Shown here one piece after another: positions 11,975-24,954 of a stretch of DNA of 64,000 bases (positions are counted from its first letter, which is position 1; each line of letters starts with the position of its first letter). The stretch comes from Straminergon stramineum (Eukaryota > Streptophyta > Bryopsida > Hypnales > Calliergonaceae), in the NCBI GenBank assembly GCA_963920665.1, contig OY987273.1, forward strand, positions 15,688,501 through 15,752,500, in the 5' to 3' direction. The position numbers and the translations under genes are program-made. Under the pieces are notes generated by a model. It did not search any database. It was not told the DNA's origin and worked only from the letters and a program-made list of their open reading frames with translations.

Positions 11975-14900
11975 CTAAGGCTTGTAATCACTATCTCCTT
12001 TTACCTCAACCCTACTACTGTCACATCTAGTTCCCCATCCGTTGTCTTCATCGCTAGATGTCTCTTCCATGTCATTTGATGAAGATTGTACAATTTTCAC
12101 TCCTTTTTGTACTTGTGTAGATGTGAATGATCTCATTGATCTACTGGTCTTCTTCTCCATTTTGGCTCTTAATATAGCCATACCAATGCTTTCCTTAAGG
12201 CTAGGGATTGTTTTCATTTTTCTCTTTAACCCCACTTGATAGATATCAAGTGGGGTTTTACCCACATTCGGTCTCTTGCTTGGAGAAGTAGCAAAGGGTT
12301 GCATTATCCTTTTTTTACGAGCTTTAATGGAGTCTTCACCCTTTGATATCTCTACTTTTGGCGCTCCTTGAATAATTAATTGCATTGCATTCAAAGACTG
12401 CGATGTGTGGCCTAATGATTTCAAGGAATGGCGTGGTGGATGGCCCGAATGTTGAATAAACATTGAAGCCAATGTCTCATCCTTATCATCATCATCGGTA
12501 CATGATAAAATGATTCAACTTGGATTGCCTCTGGAACCCATCTCTTTCGTAGGAGACAAATGTCTTTTTCCAAGCCATGATTTCCTTGAACCATCCAATG
12601 TCGTGGCATCGCTTCTAAATAGTGCACGTAGAAGAGTGCTACGTGGTGGTTTGGAAGAATCTTCCATGAGGTGCATTTTGCCAACACCATTGTTGACAAA
12701 AATTGGGCTACCTAACTCCATCAAACGTGCTTCAACATTGTCTTATACTTTGTGTGGTTTGGCATTTCCAATATTTGCTTCCCCACATTCCTTGCTTGCC
12801 AATACCACTATTGACGCAATAATTGCATTAGACACGTTCATTTCAACATTCACCTCACATCCTCCTTTGTCTTCATGTTGGTCATTTCTTTCTACCGCCA
12901 TCATCGTGGATGGAGCATCAGAAATGGGAATCACTTCATCCTTTTCAAGACTCCCATCATTCGCAACCGTTGTCCTATTGGTCGCCCTTATCTCTACATA
13001 CGTATCCTCCACGTTTGGTAGAAGATTTTTGCTACTCATGAATCCAGTTCCATCCACAAATTTAGCTATCAAAGGTACATCATCATCAAGCCCGCAATCA
13101 TCCTCATTTGATCGAAACTCATACATGTCTCCATCCGCGACTCCGAAGTCTTCATTGTTTTGATTAGGAGTCTCAAACATTTCTTCGTCAAAATTGTGCA
13201 TATCATAATTCACAACATCTCTATCATCAAATACAGATTCATCATCCTCGTCTTCCGAGATAGGCCCTTCCGAATCTTCGAACTCTACATTGTCATGGTA
13301 CCACTTCTTTTCATCCTTCTCCTTCAATGCAGCTATGACTTTCGAATTGATATATACATACACCAAATTGGCTGCTCTTTATGGGCTCAACTTGTTTCGG
13401 GATTTGTTGTGAACAAAAGAGTAGCTACTCCAATTTCGTTCACATGAAGATGATGACACCAATTGGGCCAAAATCCTCTTTGCAATTGGAGCAATGAGCT
13501 TGCCACATGCACCTTCAAAATCCCACCAAGTATGTGCTGACAATTTCTGCTTGACCAGATCCAACATGTCATGGAATGGAGGATCTCAGTGTCGAAATGC
13601 TACAAACTCCTTCACTACGTTAGGATAAGTTCCCGGTTGACATATTTTCCTAATAACGCACTTGCATGCATCTGTTGCATCTTGATCGTTAGCTAGTTCT
13701 TTATCATGAAAAGGTAAGGGTTCAAAAGAGCTCCTGCATAATGTAGATTGGTCTCTACCATTTCCCATCGCTTACCAAACGCCTTTTCGATAGGAATGGC
13801 TAAGTCCAAGGACAAACCAAAGGGCTCTTTTCGTAAAGAGAAGACATGCTTCTCTAAATTCTTCATGATGTGCAACACCTTGCCCATGCATGGTGTCTTC
13901 GCATCCAAATCACGTAGATCAAACACCACAGGAGCCATCAATTCTCGGAAATTAGTGGCACGGGCCCAAAAATGCTCATCTAAAATTGTCTTCTTCACCT
14001 CCCGAGACTCCGTACGAGATTTTGCGTTCTTTGTGTCCCATAACTTGAGCACATATTCTACCCATTGTGAATCCACCACACTTTGTTGCAATCCAACCTT
14101 GACCTTCAACAAACGAGAAATCATGAAGAAATTGGAGGCAAATCTTGTTTTCACCGACATCAATAAGCTATTTTTCGTTTCATGCTTTTGAAATATAGCT
14201 AGCGGCATATGTCGCAATTTGAAGAACTTCACAACAATTAGGGCCTTTTCCACTAGCTCCTTCAACCATTCTTGCTTCCCCCAATCTTGAAGCAACAAAT
14301 TCAAGGCGTGCACCACACAACCTTGAAAGAAAATGTGTGGATATTTACTCGACACCATATTCCATGCTGCAAAATTTATAGGAGCATTGTCTGTAGTCAC
14401 TTGCACAACATTTGTGGGGCCTACTTGTTCTATAAACTTTTCCAAGACAGAGGCCAAAAAAGAAGCATTCTTTTCAATTCCACTTGTATCCATTGATCCC
14501 AGAAATTGCTCACCTGCAGAACATACAAGCATGGCATTTATCAATGGTCGATTGGTAACCGAGCTCCATCCATCAATAGACAATGTTGCTCCAAACTTCT
14601 GAATGCTATCTTCGATCCGACTATGAAGCTTTGTCTTGATGTCGGTCTTCGCTTGGTCAACCAATTTATGGCGTAAATCATGATACGATGGTGGAGCGTG
14701 TAGGGCCCACGGTACTCGGCTGTTTTTTTCACTACTTCTTTAAATGCCGGATTTCGAGCTATGGCAAATAGTATGTTTGCCGCATATAAGAAATTGGCCT
14801 ACACTGCATTCAAATTGCATTTTCTTGCGAAATCAAAGCCATCCACTAGACTACTCTGTCTTTGAGGTCTACTACCTGATGCCCTTGGAGTGTCACGATC

Positions 14901-15284
14901 ACTAGATGTTTTTGTAGTTCAGTTTACTTCAGATCCTACACCAACAAATTCTTCCGGTGCTGCGCATAAGTCCTCTTGAGTAGAACACGCCATATCCCTC
15001 TCATTTGAAAAATCCCTCCTGACCATACGCATGCTACCAACATCTACATTGTCAATGGTTAGTCTCTGCGGAAATGCCCCATTAGATCGAAGAAATAGGA
15101 TTTGAACATCCAGCGTCAATTGCGAACAAAGACTCACTTTTGTATCACGAACACCTGATGGGCCTTCATATCCTAAATGGCTCAGCATACGGCTTATCTT
15201 CTTGGCAAACACCGAGTTGCAAGCCTTGCACTTTACCTTACCGATTGATGGGGTACCATACCAACTAGACCAATCCTTGCTCAT
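11975..15284 (-). pseudogene. hAT-superfamily transposase (BED, DUF659, hAT C-terminal)
   Basis: The start is ATG at 15284. Residues 1-60 are a BED-type zinc finger (W--Y, then CKAC--VFAKKI-RMLSHL and a downstream Cys). A decayed linker leads to a DUF659-type catalytic core at 14664-13693, with SIDGWSS, VTTDNAPIN and the CVVHALNLLL motif. After a frameshift near 13.7 kb comes the hAT C-terminal dimerisation region at about 13540-13380 (PIAKRILAQLVSSSSCERNWS). The frame then continues, with stops at 13379, 12743 and 12515, into about 460 residues of acidic then basic low-complexity sequence ending at 11975. Most plant hAT transposases end soon after the dimerisation domain, so this extension is unusual. 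Several stops and a frameshift make it non-functional. The transposase identity is secure. Confidence 0.9.
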
Positions 15285-15509
15285 AGTGATAAGTTACAAA
15301 TTTTAATTTCATATATTGGAATCAAATTCAAAATGTGAAGACCGGATGATCAATGTCCAAATATAATAAAAAACCTTGAAAATCAAAGCCCTCCCATCCA
15401 TTGAACTATACATTACCAAGCAAGGGACACAAAAATTGTAGCTCCTAGCCCTTGGAAATCTTAGTGTTCAGTTTTTCAAGAGTGCTCTCAAATGACTTCT
15501 AGACTATAG

Positions 15510-15835
15510 TTATAGTCTCCAAAATTGGCCCTGACCGACGAAGACCATTTTTGAATCCATAGAACACGCAATTTGACATTGGCTGATTTTGCGGCAGATG
15601 GCGAGCTCACTACGGATGGTCAGTTGGACACACGGGGGTCGGGCAGACGGACAATGCGAACATGCGGATGGAGTGACGCGAGGATGGGCGGATGGGCGGA
15701 CGGGCTGTCGGTCGCATAGGCGGTTGGGTGGATAGGCAGACAGGCGATCAAACAATGTGGACACAAGGAGAGAGAGACATGCGGTCGGGCGGACGGGCCG
15801 ACCAATCAAGTAGATGGGCGGGGTAGATTGCGTTC
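15510..15835. repeat. GC-rich repeat leader of the hAT transposase
   Basis: Short GCGGACGG, GGGCGGAC and CGGTCG words recur for about 300 bp, beginning about 230 bp upstream of the transposase ATG (minus strand). The composition is the same as the blocks at 25.5, 28.2-28.7 and 31.7 kb. Small ORFs here are artefacts. Confidence 0.6.
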
Positions 15836-16206
15836 AATGCTTCAAGAGAGGTGGGAAAAAATATGGATTTATAGATGGAATTAGGAGATTTCAGAAAATT
15901 ATGGTTTTGTCAAAGGTTCTTATAATTTAAAATTTCTAGATGAGCAGAAAAAAACCATATTTCACAAAAAGGTGTCCTTCATAAATCATAATAGCATGAA
16001 TTTAAAAGAAAGCAAAACAAATGATTAATTCAAAGATATATAAATATATATATATATTGATATTTTGATATATTTAGAACTTCAAAACAAATCAAAATTC
16101 ATCATGAGTACAATGAATAACTAGTAGTACTCAACCTTTATAACATTCAAGCCACACTCGGTATACTTCTATACTATTAAACATAATAAAATAAGGAAAG
16201 CCTCTC
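15836..16206. other. AT-rich stretch with a TA-dinucleotide run
   Basis: This is non-coding AT-rich DNA with a short TATATATATATA run at about 16,043-16,060. I see nothing else. Confidence 0.45.
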
Positions 16207-17256
16207 TTACATATAAGAACCACTACTCTCTCCTAAATCATGAGATGGCCCCTCCTTAGCCAAAAGTCTTACACTCATTCGTTGAGTATTTGGCCCAGGA
16301 TTATAGACAATACCTCCTCCGGATCTAACCTCCATGTCAACCGCTAAAAACTATTGTTTGGTTTACAGAGAGTGGTCATTGTCATCGTCATCCTCTCTCT
16401 TCTGTTTTGAGGTTCGCTTTGGAGACAAATCTACTTCTTCAACCTTCAAGGCCCTCAACGTAGCATCCACTCAATCTACGAACACATTGACCTATTCGCC
16501 ATCACCTTTGATGGGTAACCCTATTGGTCGAAAACCGGCCAATAGAAACCCCCTCCAGTGAGCTATGATGTCACCTATTCTCTTATCAAATGCCCCAGCT
16601 ACCTCCACAAATGAATGCCCTGTAATTATTTCTCCATCTATTTCGACAAGAGCACAAGCTTTGGCAACTTCTTCCAACTTTGACAAGAAAAGGGCCCTAA
16701 TAATCAAAGTGTGATTATAAGCCCCGTATTGTTCATTGAACTCTTCAGCATGCTCCACCTCTACCCAAGTGTTGTTTGGCCCTTTTTGCACTTCTTTGTT
16801 AAGAAACCGAAAAAACTTCTTGTGTTGTACACTCCAATGGCCTCTCATATTGCGACAAAACAATTCATGAACCTCGCCATCTTCAATACCTCGGGCCCGC
16901 AACTCTACCTCTCTGTTGAGGGTCATTGTGAGTGTTTATTTATCCACCCATAATAAATAACTTGTACAATAGGTTCTTTTTTATCTTAATTTATTTCCTA
17001 ACGGGTGTCTAAGCATTGTCCATTGAGCCTTCCAAGCAACGGACTCTTTCCTAACATCCTAAGTTCAAAGAAGTCATTGGATAGAAACATATTCATAAAG
17101 ATTAGTCCTAAACAACATAGGATTTTTCTACTAAAATTGTATTAATTGACCTACTTTGAAAATTAATAAAATTTAGATTATTTAATAACTTACCTCATTT
17201 TGGAAGTTATTTGGCACGTTGTTGTATAGATCATTGATTTCTCCTTCATTTGCCAT
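16207..17256 (-). pseudogene. Unknown two-exon gene, decayed
   Basis: A probable first exon starts at ATG 17256 (MANEGEINDLYNNVPNN) and ends at a good donor (GAG then GTAAGTTATT near 17193). An acceptor CAACAG near 16,910 leads into a 140-residue open stretch (ARGIEDGEVHELFCRNMRGHW... to 16492). The frame then continues with stops into an acidic/Ser-rich tail ending at 16207 (KQKREDDDDNDHS). The protein would be mixed helical and charged. I recognise no domain. A GC-rich block lies about 620 bp upstream of the start, as for the other element genes here, so it is probably also element-borne. The splice model is inferred from consensus only. Confidence 0.35.
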
Positions 17257-17259
17257 TTT

Positions 17260-17869
17260 TTGCTTACAGCTTGAAGAGTGGATTTTAATTACAAGTTGGC
17301 GGAATATGGCTACCAAATTTTTTTTTTATCCCTTCTCACTATTTAAACTTACTTATTCTATTCTACAAGGTAATTTAAAAGGATATGATTTTTAATAAGA
17401 TTTCCACTAATTCGAGGCAACTTTCTAATCTATCCTATTTTCTATGATTCTAATTGTTTCTCTAAGATTTCCTTGATTTCTATCTGATTTCTATCTAATT
17501 TCTATCTAAACTCAAGCTTTTGTACTCCGTCATTCTATCATTCAACTTTGAGTTTGTGACCTTTAATCTTTTTATGAACTTGCTACAACTTTTAAGAGAG
17601 AAAGAGTGGTGAGATTAGTGTTAGTTGCTACTTCTTTCTAAACTATGGTGATTTTTTCTCTCAACTTATTCTTATGGCTCACTATTCTAATTCTATTCTA
17701 ACTTATTTTTTTTATTTTTATTTTTTTCTTTGTCTTTGTCTTTACACCTCTTATTCTTTCTCTCTTCTATTTTCCCTATGCCTAGTCTACCTTTCTACCC
17801 TAGTTCCTAAAAAGAAATTAAAAAAAATGAACCAAAACATCAAATTCTCTTGAAAGGAGAGGGGATTAA
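17260..17869. other. AT-rich, pyrimidine-rich intergenic stretch
   Basis: T-rich runs and TCTATTTCTATC-like simple sequence are present. I see no coding region. Confidence 0.45.
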
Positions 17870-18112
17870 TTCCTCCCCTGGCCGGAGGCTCTCTGGCTCT
17901 GGCTAGGCAGGGGCTCTCAGCACCTCAAGGGTGCCCAATGGCTGGGGCTCCTCCCTGGTAGGCGGGGGATCCCTAGGCGGGGCTCTCAAGCGAGGGCTCC
18001 TTGCCCGCCACTTGGCCGGGGGGGCTCCTGCCGCCGCGTGTGGGGCTCCCCTACTTTAGGCGGGTTGGGGCTCTAGCATTGCTGTGGGGCTCTTGGCTGG
18101 GGCTTTGGTTTT
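17870..18112. repeat. GC-rich GGGGCTC-repeat block
   Basis: About 240 bp of GGGGCTCT, GGCTGGGGCTC and GGCGGGG words sit in AT-rich DNA. It lies on the 5' side of the minus-strand gene that starts at 17256, and poly-T follows it. It has the same kind of composition as the other leaders but different words. Confidence 0.5.
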
Positions 18113-18310
18113 TTTTTCCTGTTTTTTTTTGTTTTTTTTTGTTTTTGCTCAATTTTGTCAAGGAGAATATCTCTGAACTAATCTCCCTATTTTCTCATGA
18201 AACTAGAAAAATTTTGAGAAAGAGAATTTGATGAAATTTTTTTGATACTAACTAGGTGAACTTCCTAATAATCTTGTTTTTAAGGTATTTTTCTATGACT
18301 CTAGGGTGCA

Positions 18311-18447
18311 AAGCTTCGCCGTGGAGAGAAACTTTTGACAATATAATATAGAATTTTCTAAACTTGGTGGTCAAAGCTTCGCCGTATTCCCCCAAAGCCC
18401 ACTAAATTTCTATCCAATTGTAAAAATCAAAGTCAAAGCTTCGCCGT
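18311..18447. repeat. Three spaced copies of AAGCTTCGCCGT
   Basis: Exact copies at 18311-18322, 18374-18385 and 18436-18447, each preceded by CA or CAA, have spacings of 63 and 62 bp. The intervening sequences are not alike. A partial fourth (ACTTCGCCGTTG) lies at about 19,711. The regular spacing suggests a protein-binding array or the remnant of a 62-bp tandem repeat. Confidence 0.55.
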
Positions 18448-18479
18448 GTAATGGTAAGCACGGAAAATAACATACAAAG

Positions 18480-20160
18480 ATTTTGACAAAAAAAAATTAA
18501 AGGAGGATGAATCAAGATTGTTAATACAAAAATTAGTACAAAAATCATAAACATAACAAGCTAGAGGTTTTCCCTAAGTGGCATCACCAGTCATAAGGAA
18601 AGAATCCTCTAGAGTTAGTGCACAATACTCAAGTCCTAAACAAGGACTTGAATGAACAACAAATGTACTAAAGTATGAGTTAATACAACAAAATACTACC
18701 AAATTTCTAACAAGACCTTGAAATCTAGTACAAAGACAACAAATAAGATTTGAAGGGACCCCAATGTCCTTCAAGGCTTACAAAATAGAAAAAAAAGAAG
18801 CTTGAATTGCTCCAATAACACCACGTTTACAACTTTAGCTCAAAAATGGCCAAAAGTCCACAATTAATGGACTAACATGTTTACAAAGCCAAAATAATAG
18901 CTAGAAGGGGTGATTTGAGAGAAGAATGAGTGCCCTTATATACTCTTTCAAGGGCACCCACATCCTCTCATTTCAACATGGTAATCTTATCAATTACGAT
19001 TTTCATCTTAATTTACCAATTTTGACTTTCTACGTTGGTCCATTTTCTAACTTTTGGAGTTTAACTCCAAATCACAAATGAATTGCGCCATTGGTTTCAA
19101 AAGGCCATTTTTAGACTATAGATATCCCGCCCCTCTTTCTAATTGCAAAATCTCAATGAAACCTAACGCCAACTTAACACCAGAAAGGGTTAAAAACCCA
19201 ACTTTTGGAGTTTGACTTTTTTGAAAAAAGTAACTAGCTTAGGCTCTTAAGCAGGTGTGGGGGAGTAAGAAAAGACCTATCTTTGACCCCATTCTGCTTT
19301 TGTATGCTCCCGATCCATTGGTCAACTCCACTGTAATCTTTAAATTTTGTTAATCGTTGAGGAATCTTGCAAGTTCGGGTTCTTCTAACTATTAGAATGT
19401 CATGAAACTTGTCGAAGCGTCTTATTAACATAAAAGAAGCTATTTTGATTTTTAGTGAGATTTTACCACCACCTTGAGAAATTTTAGAAATTTCCCATCG
19501 TAGATTTGGGTAGTTAATCATTCGGAAAGGCATCTTCGACTATTAGAAAATTCTGAAACTTTTTGAGGAACCTCCCATGGAATCTCACAACACATGTGTA
19601 GGCTCATATTTTTACTCTTCACATCAACCTAGGAGGAATAAAATCCACCCCTTTATTTAATTATCGATGGCCAGGGAATCTTCGACACTGGAAGGAATCT
19701 TGGCATACCGACTTCGCCGTTGTTTTCTAGGCATGGTTTTAACCCTAAGTCACCTTCCTTGGACCAGAGATTCCTCTAAGGTCCCGTCTTGGTATTTTTA
19801 ACATCTGCAAATTAATAATTGGGGTTCCTCTATTTCGTTGATGAAATGGAGAAACTGGAACCTATCACCAGGAACTGACCTATGTGCCTCACCAAGGTTC
19901 CGTCAACCAATATTATCCAAGCGATGTCCTTTCTATGTGGGATTTTGAGCCTAGTATACTCATAACTCGTAATTACCACAATTCATTAGGTTTTAACCTA
20001 TTTACAAGTGAAATTTGAATCTAATTAGTAAAAACTCTCAAAATATGACCAAATACTATATTGGCATGTAACACACCTATTTTGGTTTTACAGTCTTTTT
20101 TGGATTTTTTATACTATTTTCCACAATTATTTTCACAAAAAAATTAAAAAAAGATAAATG
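18480..20160. other. Non-coding stretch, possible degenerate retroelement
   Basis: There is no ORF with a recognisable domain. TATATACTC at about 18,958 and the moderate GC content would fit a decayed LTR, but I could not define ends or duplications. Confidence 0.3.
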
Positions 20161-20278
20161 AGTCCCTAGTGATGAAATAGGGGCTCACAGTCATCCACAG
20201 GAAAGGATCCACTAGCTCTCCAAACTCCTCATACAATCCATGTCGTCAATCAATTGAATCCCACGTGAGAGGTTGCCA

Positions 20279-22668
20279 CTAATGCAAGAAATTTTGGAAT
20301 TGGTATAGCCCTTGATGAAGAGGAAGGGTCCATCGGTTGTATTTATGGCCAAGGGGCATATCTTCCAAGATCCCAAGCATTTCATAGAACCGAGGACTTA
20401 GAGGAGAATAACACTCGGCACAAGCTGAACGAATGAGTGATGCTTTTACAATGCATGTCATTTAAAAAGTGTGGTGACATTGGCCCATGGTCAGAGCTCC
20501 TTCAAGGCCAAAAGGACCTTGGCAAAGGCTACAATAATTGTTCAAGATTCCTGGGGCTGGATCGCAAGCATGCACTATTGTTTTCTCTTTCTCCTTGACG
20601 TGCTCTGAAAACGTGTTGTAAGGGACCCACCCTTCCTCTACTTCCAAAGCCCAATTGATGTGTGGAACACTGTCTTTCTTTGCATGGTTCAACTGCTCAA
20701 ACATGTCATCCATGTCCCCCCAACATGTAATTTCGATGGAACCCCTTGGATGTTCATCAAATACTTTCTTGACCAAACCAAAGAGGTCTCTAAGGTATTG
20801 CATTCTTCATCCGACTTCATTGCAAATTTCATAAGCCCTTTCATTGCTCGTGATACTACAGAGGGTTTGTCTTGGAGTTTCTGTACCCATGCCAACCATC
20901 GAGACTCTAATCCGCTCTTCGGCATGCATTCCTCCATGCCCATGATTTTTTGAAATTGGTCCAACTCCACCTCAACAAAGATTTTCTCTTGAATTGCTTC
21001 ATCTAATTTCAACTATAGCTCTTCCACCTCACTACCTTTCGTTTACATCAAAGTATCCTGCAATGTACAGGAAACATTAGGAATGATGGTCTGTATTGCC
21101 TCTTGACATTTCTTATCATTCCCAACCTCATCCACATTCAAGATGATGGACATCTCCACTACTTTTGCCTTCTCAAAAGGAAGAGAGAGTTGATCGCTCT
21201 TTTGACTTTCTTCCACAAATAGAATGTTCACGGAGTCCATGGTAGGCCTACCCCTCTTCAACTCTTGTACTTCGAGCTCCAATTCTTTGATGCACTTTCT
21301 TTCAATGACCTTGTTACAATGTTCATGCTGTATGTTTTTCTGCGACAACTGCAGCTTCATTTCCAAGTCCTCACACTTCATCTTTAGTTGATGAATGTCT
21401 TTCTCTAAGGCCATCAAAATTTTTAAGTTCATCACACCACCTTCAAGAATTGGTGCCACTTTCTTGATGAAATTGCAAAAAGCCAAGGCACCAATCAACA
21501 ATTCAGGTGCCATTCTAGAAAATTCCTCTGCCATGTCCCTAACCCGAGGAGTAATTCCAGCTACCATTTCAGCTAAAGATCTCAATCTATATGCGGTTAG
21601 CGAAATAGTACCCTAGCCACCTTTTCCTACAAGCTGACTAGAGCTACCTGCCTCATTTTCAGGATTAGAATCAAGATGTTGTTCTGCTAGTACTCGCCAA
21701 TGACTACACCATTCTAACAACTTTTCCAATTGATTGGTGGTGGATATGGAACAAAGAATCTCCAATTGCGCCGAGCTTAAAGTTGCGAAATGTGGATGCC
21801 CTCCAATTCTTGCGCTTAATATTTGTCTTGGGCTCAACCTTCGACTCAGGCTTACGTTTTGACGCGGACTCAACATTCAAATTGGGCTCAATGTTTGGCT
21901 TCGCCTTGGCATCGTTGGTAGCTAAGAAATCGGAGTTGCATATTCCGTTAAGCTCTATAGAGCTTTACTGTCTATGTAACCCTGAATTCTAGCATTGGTC
22001 CTTGCAAGTTGTTCCTCACTGACCTCTCCATATAGTGAAAAAGGTGACCTACGTTCTTCCACCAGTGTTTCCTTGTTTGTAGCCATATCTAGACCGCCCA
22101 AGGTTGTTTCATTCGTTGTAGTTTCCTTGCTTGGAGCCATGCTTTGTTCTCCCAATGTTATCATATTCGGTGTAGATGTGAAGCTCGTTGGAGGAGTTAC
22201 AAAAACCTCTCCGTCTACACCTGCTGAGGAGACATTGCTCACTTCCATGCAAGGTTGTGCGGGCCTTAATTGTATTGCATCACCTAAAACCTTGGAGACC
22301 TTTGTTGTACACGTTGTAGTATTTTTTAATACTTTTGGGGTCTTCGTTGGTTCACTTGGTTCGGCCTGAGGATCGTACAGATCGGGAATGTCTTTTTGAT
22401 TGGATTGTAGTAAAACTGGAGAATCCACCTTGGATGGATAAGTGCTCCAATCTACCTTGTGATTTAAAATGAGTTCTGCATACTTCTTGCATGTTTTGAA
22501 GGTCCAATATTCCACTTCCTCCTCCTCCCAACCACTCTATTCTTTGATGTTCGGGTCATCTAAAATCTCATAGTGAAGTCCATGAGGGACCCCCTTCGCT
22601 TTAGTCCCTTTTTTTTTTTCACCTCTTGAAGTCCTCCCGTCGTTGGTAGAAACACCTTGATCAGTCAT
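20279..22668 (-). pseudogene. BED-like/coiled-coil/RING gene, decayed
   Basis: It starts at ATG 22668 (MTDQGVSTNDGRTSRG). The N-terminal part contains WEEEEVEYWTFKTCKKY and NHKVDWSTY, matching the other two genes of this group (5.4 and 26 kb). A Pro/Thr-rich linker to 21955 and a helical region follow. Then comes a strong coiled coil at 21585-21043 (LEKDIHQLKMKCEDLEMKL), more helix, and a C-terminal RING-like finger near 20.38-20.51 kb. Its pattern is CSLC, GQCHHTF, MTC and CAEC. A TAA stop at about 20,459-20,461 falls exactly where a RING normally has His (F-H-x2-C). A working version would be a candidate E3 ligase or protein-interaction factor. Multiple stops and at least one frameshift make it a pseudogene. 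Confidence 0.55.
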
Positions 22669-22829
22669 GATGGATGATTTGAATTTTTGAGGCCTTCGAA
22701 AAATAGTACCACGACACGTGAGTACCGTGAGGTATGTGTAAATAAGTGACTATGTAAATTAGCAATAGTAATAAAAGCTCAAGGACCCCCACTCTCCACC
22801 CTATAGGAGCAACTAACGTTCAAAGCAAC

Positions 22830-23160
22830 AGTAGCTCATCCAACCTGGCATCGGAGGAGAGTAGAAGTAAGAGCAAATGAGAAGCCCGTCTGCCAACATA
22901 CCCATCCGCCACCAAACCTAAAAAATGTCCGCCGCAGATGCAGGCCAATCTCTTCGGTGGCAGACGGGCAACTATCCATCCGCTCCGGACCACGACTAGA
23001 CCTCCAATCCATTAATCCCAACCATGGGCTGCTCGTCGACCATCCCATCTGCTCAGGCCATCCACTTAGGCTATCCGCCGTCGCTGACCGATGAGACACA
23101 ACACTATTCACCTCGTTGGCGGCCCCACCTAACATGACTCTACTAACAGTCCTAGAGCAA
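22830..23160. repeat. GC-rich leader of the RING gene
   Basis: This block is rich in CCGCC, GTCCGC, CATCCGC and CGGACCACG words. It begins about 160 bp upstream of ATG 22668 (minus strand), the same arrangement as the leaders of the kinase, hAT and BED-like genes. Confidence 0.5.
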
Positions 23161-23285
23161 TGAATTCTGAAAAGGATAGATTCATGTACAAAAAAAATCT
23201 CTTGAATGCTAGAAGTATCCAATGTAGTATTAATGTAAGAAAAGGTAATTCCAAATATTCCTTCCCACATTTAAACATGCTCTCC

Positions 23286-23312
23286 AAATCCTATACCCTA
23301 AACCCTAACCCT
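23286..23312. repeat. Short telomere-like CCCTAAA tract
   Basis: TACCCTAAACCCTAACCCTA is about three degenerate units of the plant telomere repeat on the C-rich strand. It is too short to say more than interstitial telomere-like. Confidence 0.5.
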
Positions 23313-23319
23313 ACAAAAA

Positions 23320-24880
23320 AAAACTGAATTGTACAACCCTCAATTGTACATACTGAATTTATAATATTGCATGAATTTTCAAAATTATTGATGCGATGTG
23401 TGGCATATGCTTTACCTATGATTCCTTTGGAGTTTAGAATGTAATCATGACAATATAATGCAGATGTAGACCTTTCTTACTTTGTCATGTACTCATGTTA
23501 GTATGTTACTCATGTAGGTTTCAATTTTTCTTAAGATTTAGCACCTCAATTATCACTTTATCATGAGCCATTAAATAAATGTGAAACATTCAATTATAAC
23601 TTGGAGTGTGTCTTCAATTTTTGTTGTCAAATGTATTCATAGTTCAGAACACCAATATGAATATACTAAAAGAAATTATATTATCTCATTATTCTATTAC
23701 AACATTTATCGAATGTATAGGATGGTGCTAAAAATGATTCAAGCATTTTAATGTAATGTGAAATGTTGTAGACAAGATTAAAGTAAGCATTTATACAACA
23801 AAATGAAATGAAAATTCATATCATACACACTTTGACACTTATACCTATGTATACTTGTGTGCATCCTAAATTGTAAACTGATCATAAATTGATCACAACC
23901 CCAAAATATTAGAGCTTAGGTAATGTACAATGTGATTGACCTTCAAATATTATGAGTCTTCAATTACAAAAAATTAGAAATGGTCATACTTCAATGATTA
24001 CAAGTGTGTTTCATCTCAAAACATTTTTGCAAATGATTATATAGAAAGGTTCATAATATCATAACTTTTAAATTATAAATTTACAATATTGATTGAATTG
24101 CTTATGTAGTTGTGTAGGCCTAGGATTTTGTAAAATCTTGAACCCCTAAAGCCTTCATGCTTTTTTTCCCATCAAATATCACTCCAAACTGCCATTTCGA
24201 ATGCAAAGAGAAAAAAATCTTTAAAATTGATTTTTGGACATATTTAACTATAGGAATTTATACTAGACTAGTATAAAAGTTAATTGAGTTATCTTGTCAT
24301 CTTGAAAACTTTGAGTACATACATTGCATGGTATTTGCATTTAAAGTAAGCCCAAGAAATCTTTTCTTCCATCTTGCTATACTAGATTGTTGGGCTTCTC
24401 ATTTTCTTCACTTTAGATTTTTGGTACTAATGAATTTTATTTTAGAATATCTTGTGCTGAAAAATTTAACTCTTAAGTGAAGAATCTTGAACCAAAAATT
24501 TAGAAATAAATCATTTAATTGAGATCACATATCACAAGAGTCCTGTATAAGAGTGTAGGGCCTTTGGTACTTTAGGGATTAATTATTTTCCTTGAAAGAC
24601 ATGAAGAACAATAATAAATTGAACCTTGAAGGCTTTTGTTACAATCTTAACATCAAATTTCTTTTGCTATTAGTCAAAAAGTATTGCTGACATCACAAAC
24701 TTGTACAAAAGCACCAATGTAAAACAAAATTTCTTTACACACTAATTTGAATTCTTTATTTACAAATCAAATGATTTTCCAAACAAGAGACTTTGGGATG
24801 TCACTTTTGATAGTTGTATCAATTTAAGACCTCATGACATAACATATTAAAAATAATTTTTGTATTTTTCTAAATTCACC
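23320..24880. other. AT-rich stretch without features
   Basis: About 1.5 kb of strongly AT-rich DNA shows no ORF of note, tandem repeat or inverted terminal repeat that I can recognise. Confidence 0.5.
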
Positions 24881-24954
24881 ATGTAATGCAAGCTTTGCCT
24901 GTTGCCCCATCCATCCTCCCATCTCCACAAAGTTCAAAACACCTCTCCTGCCCA

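Noticed and set aside
11357..15900. Full hAT element with defined ends
   Set aside because: A CAGGG-type terminus exists at 11,357 but I found neither a convincing inverted partner near 15.5-16 kb nor an 8-bp duplication.
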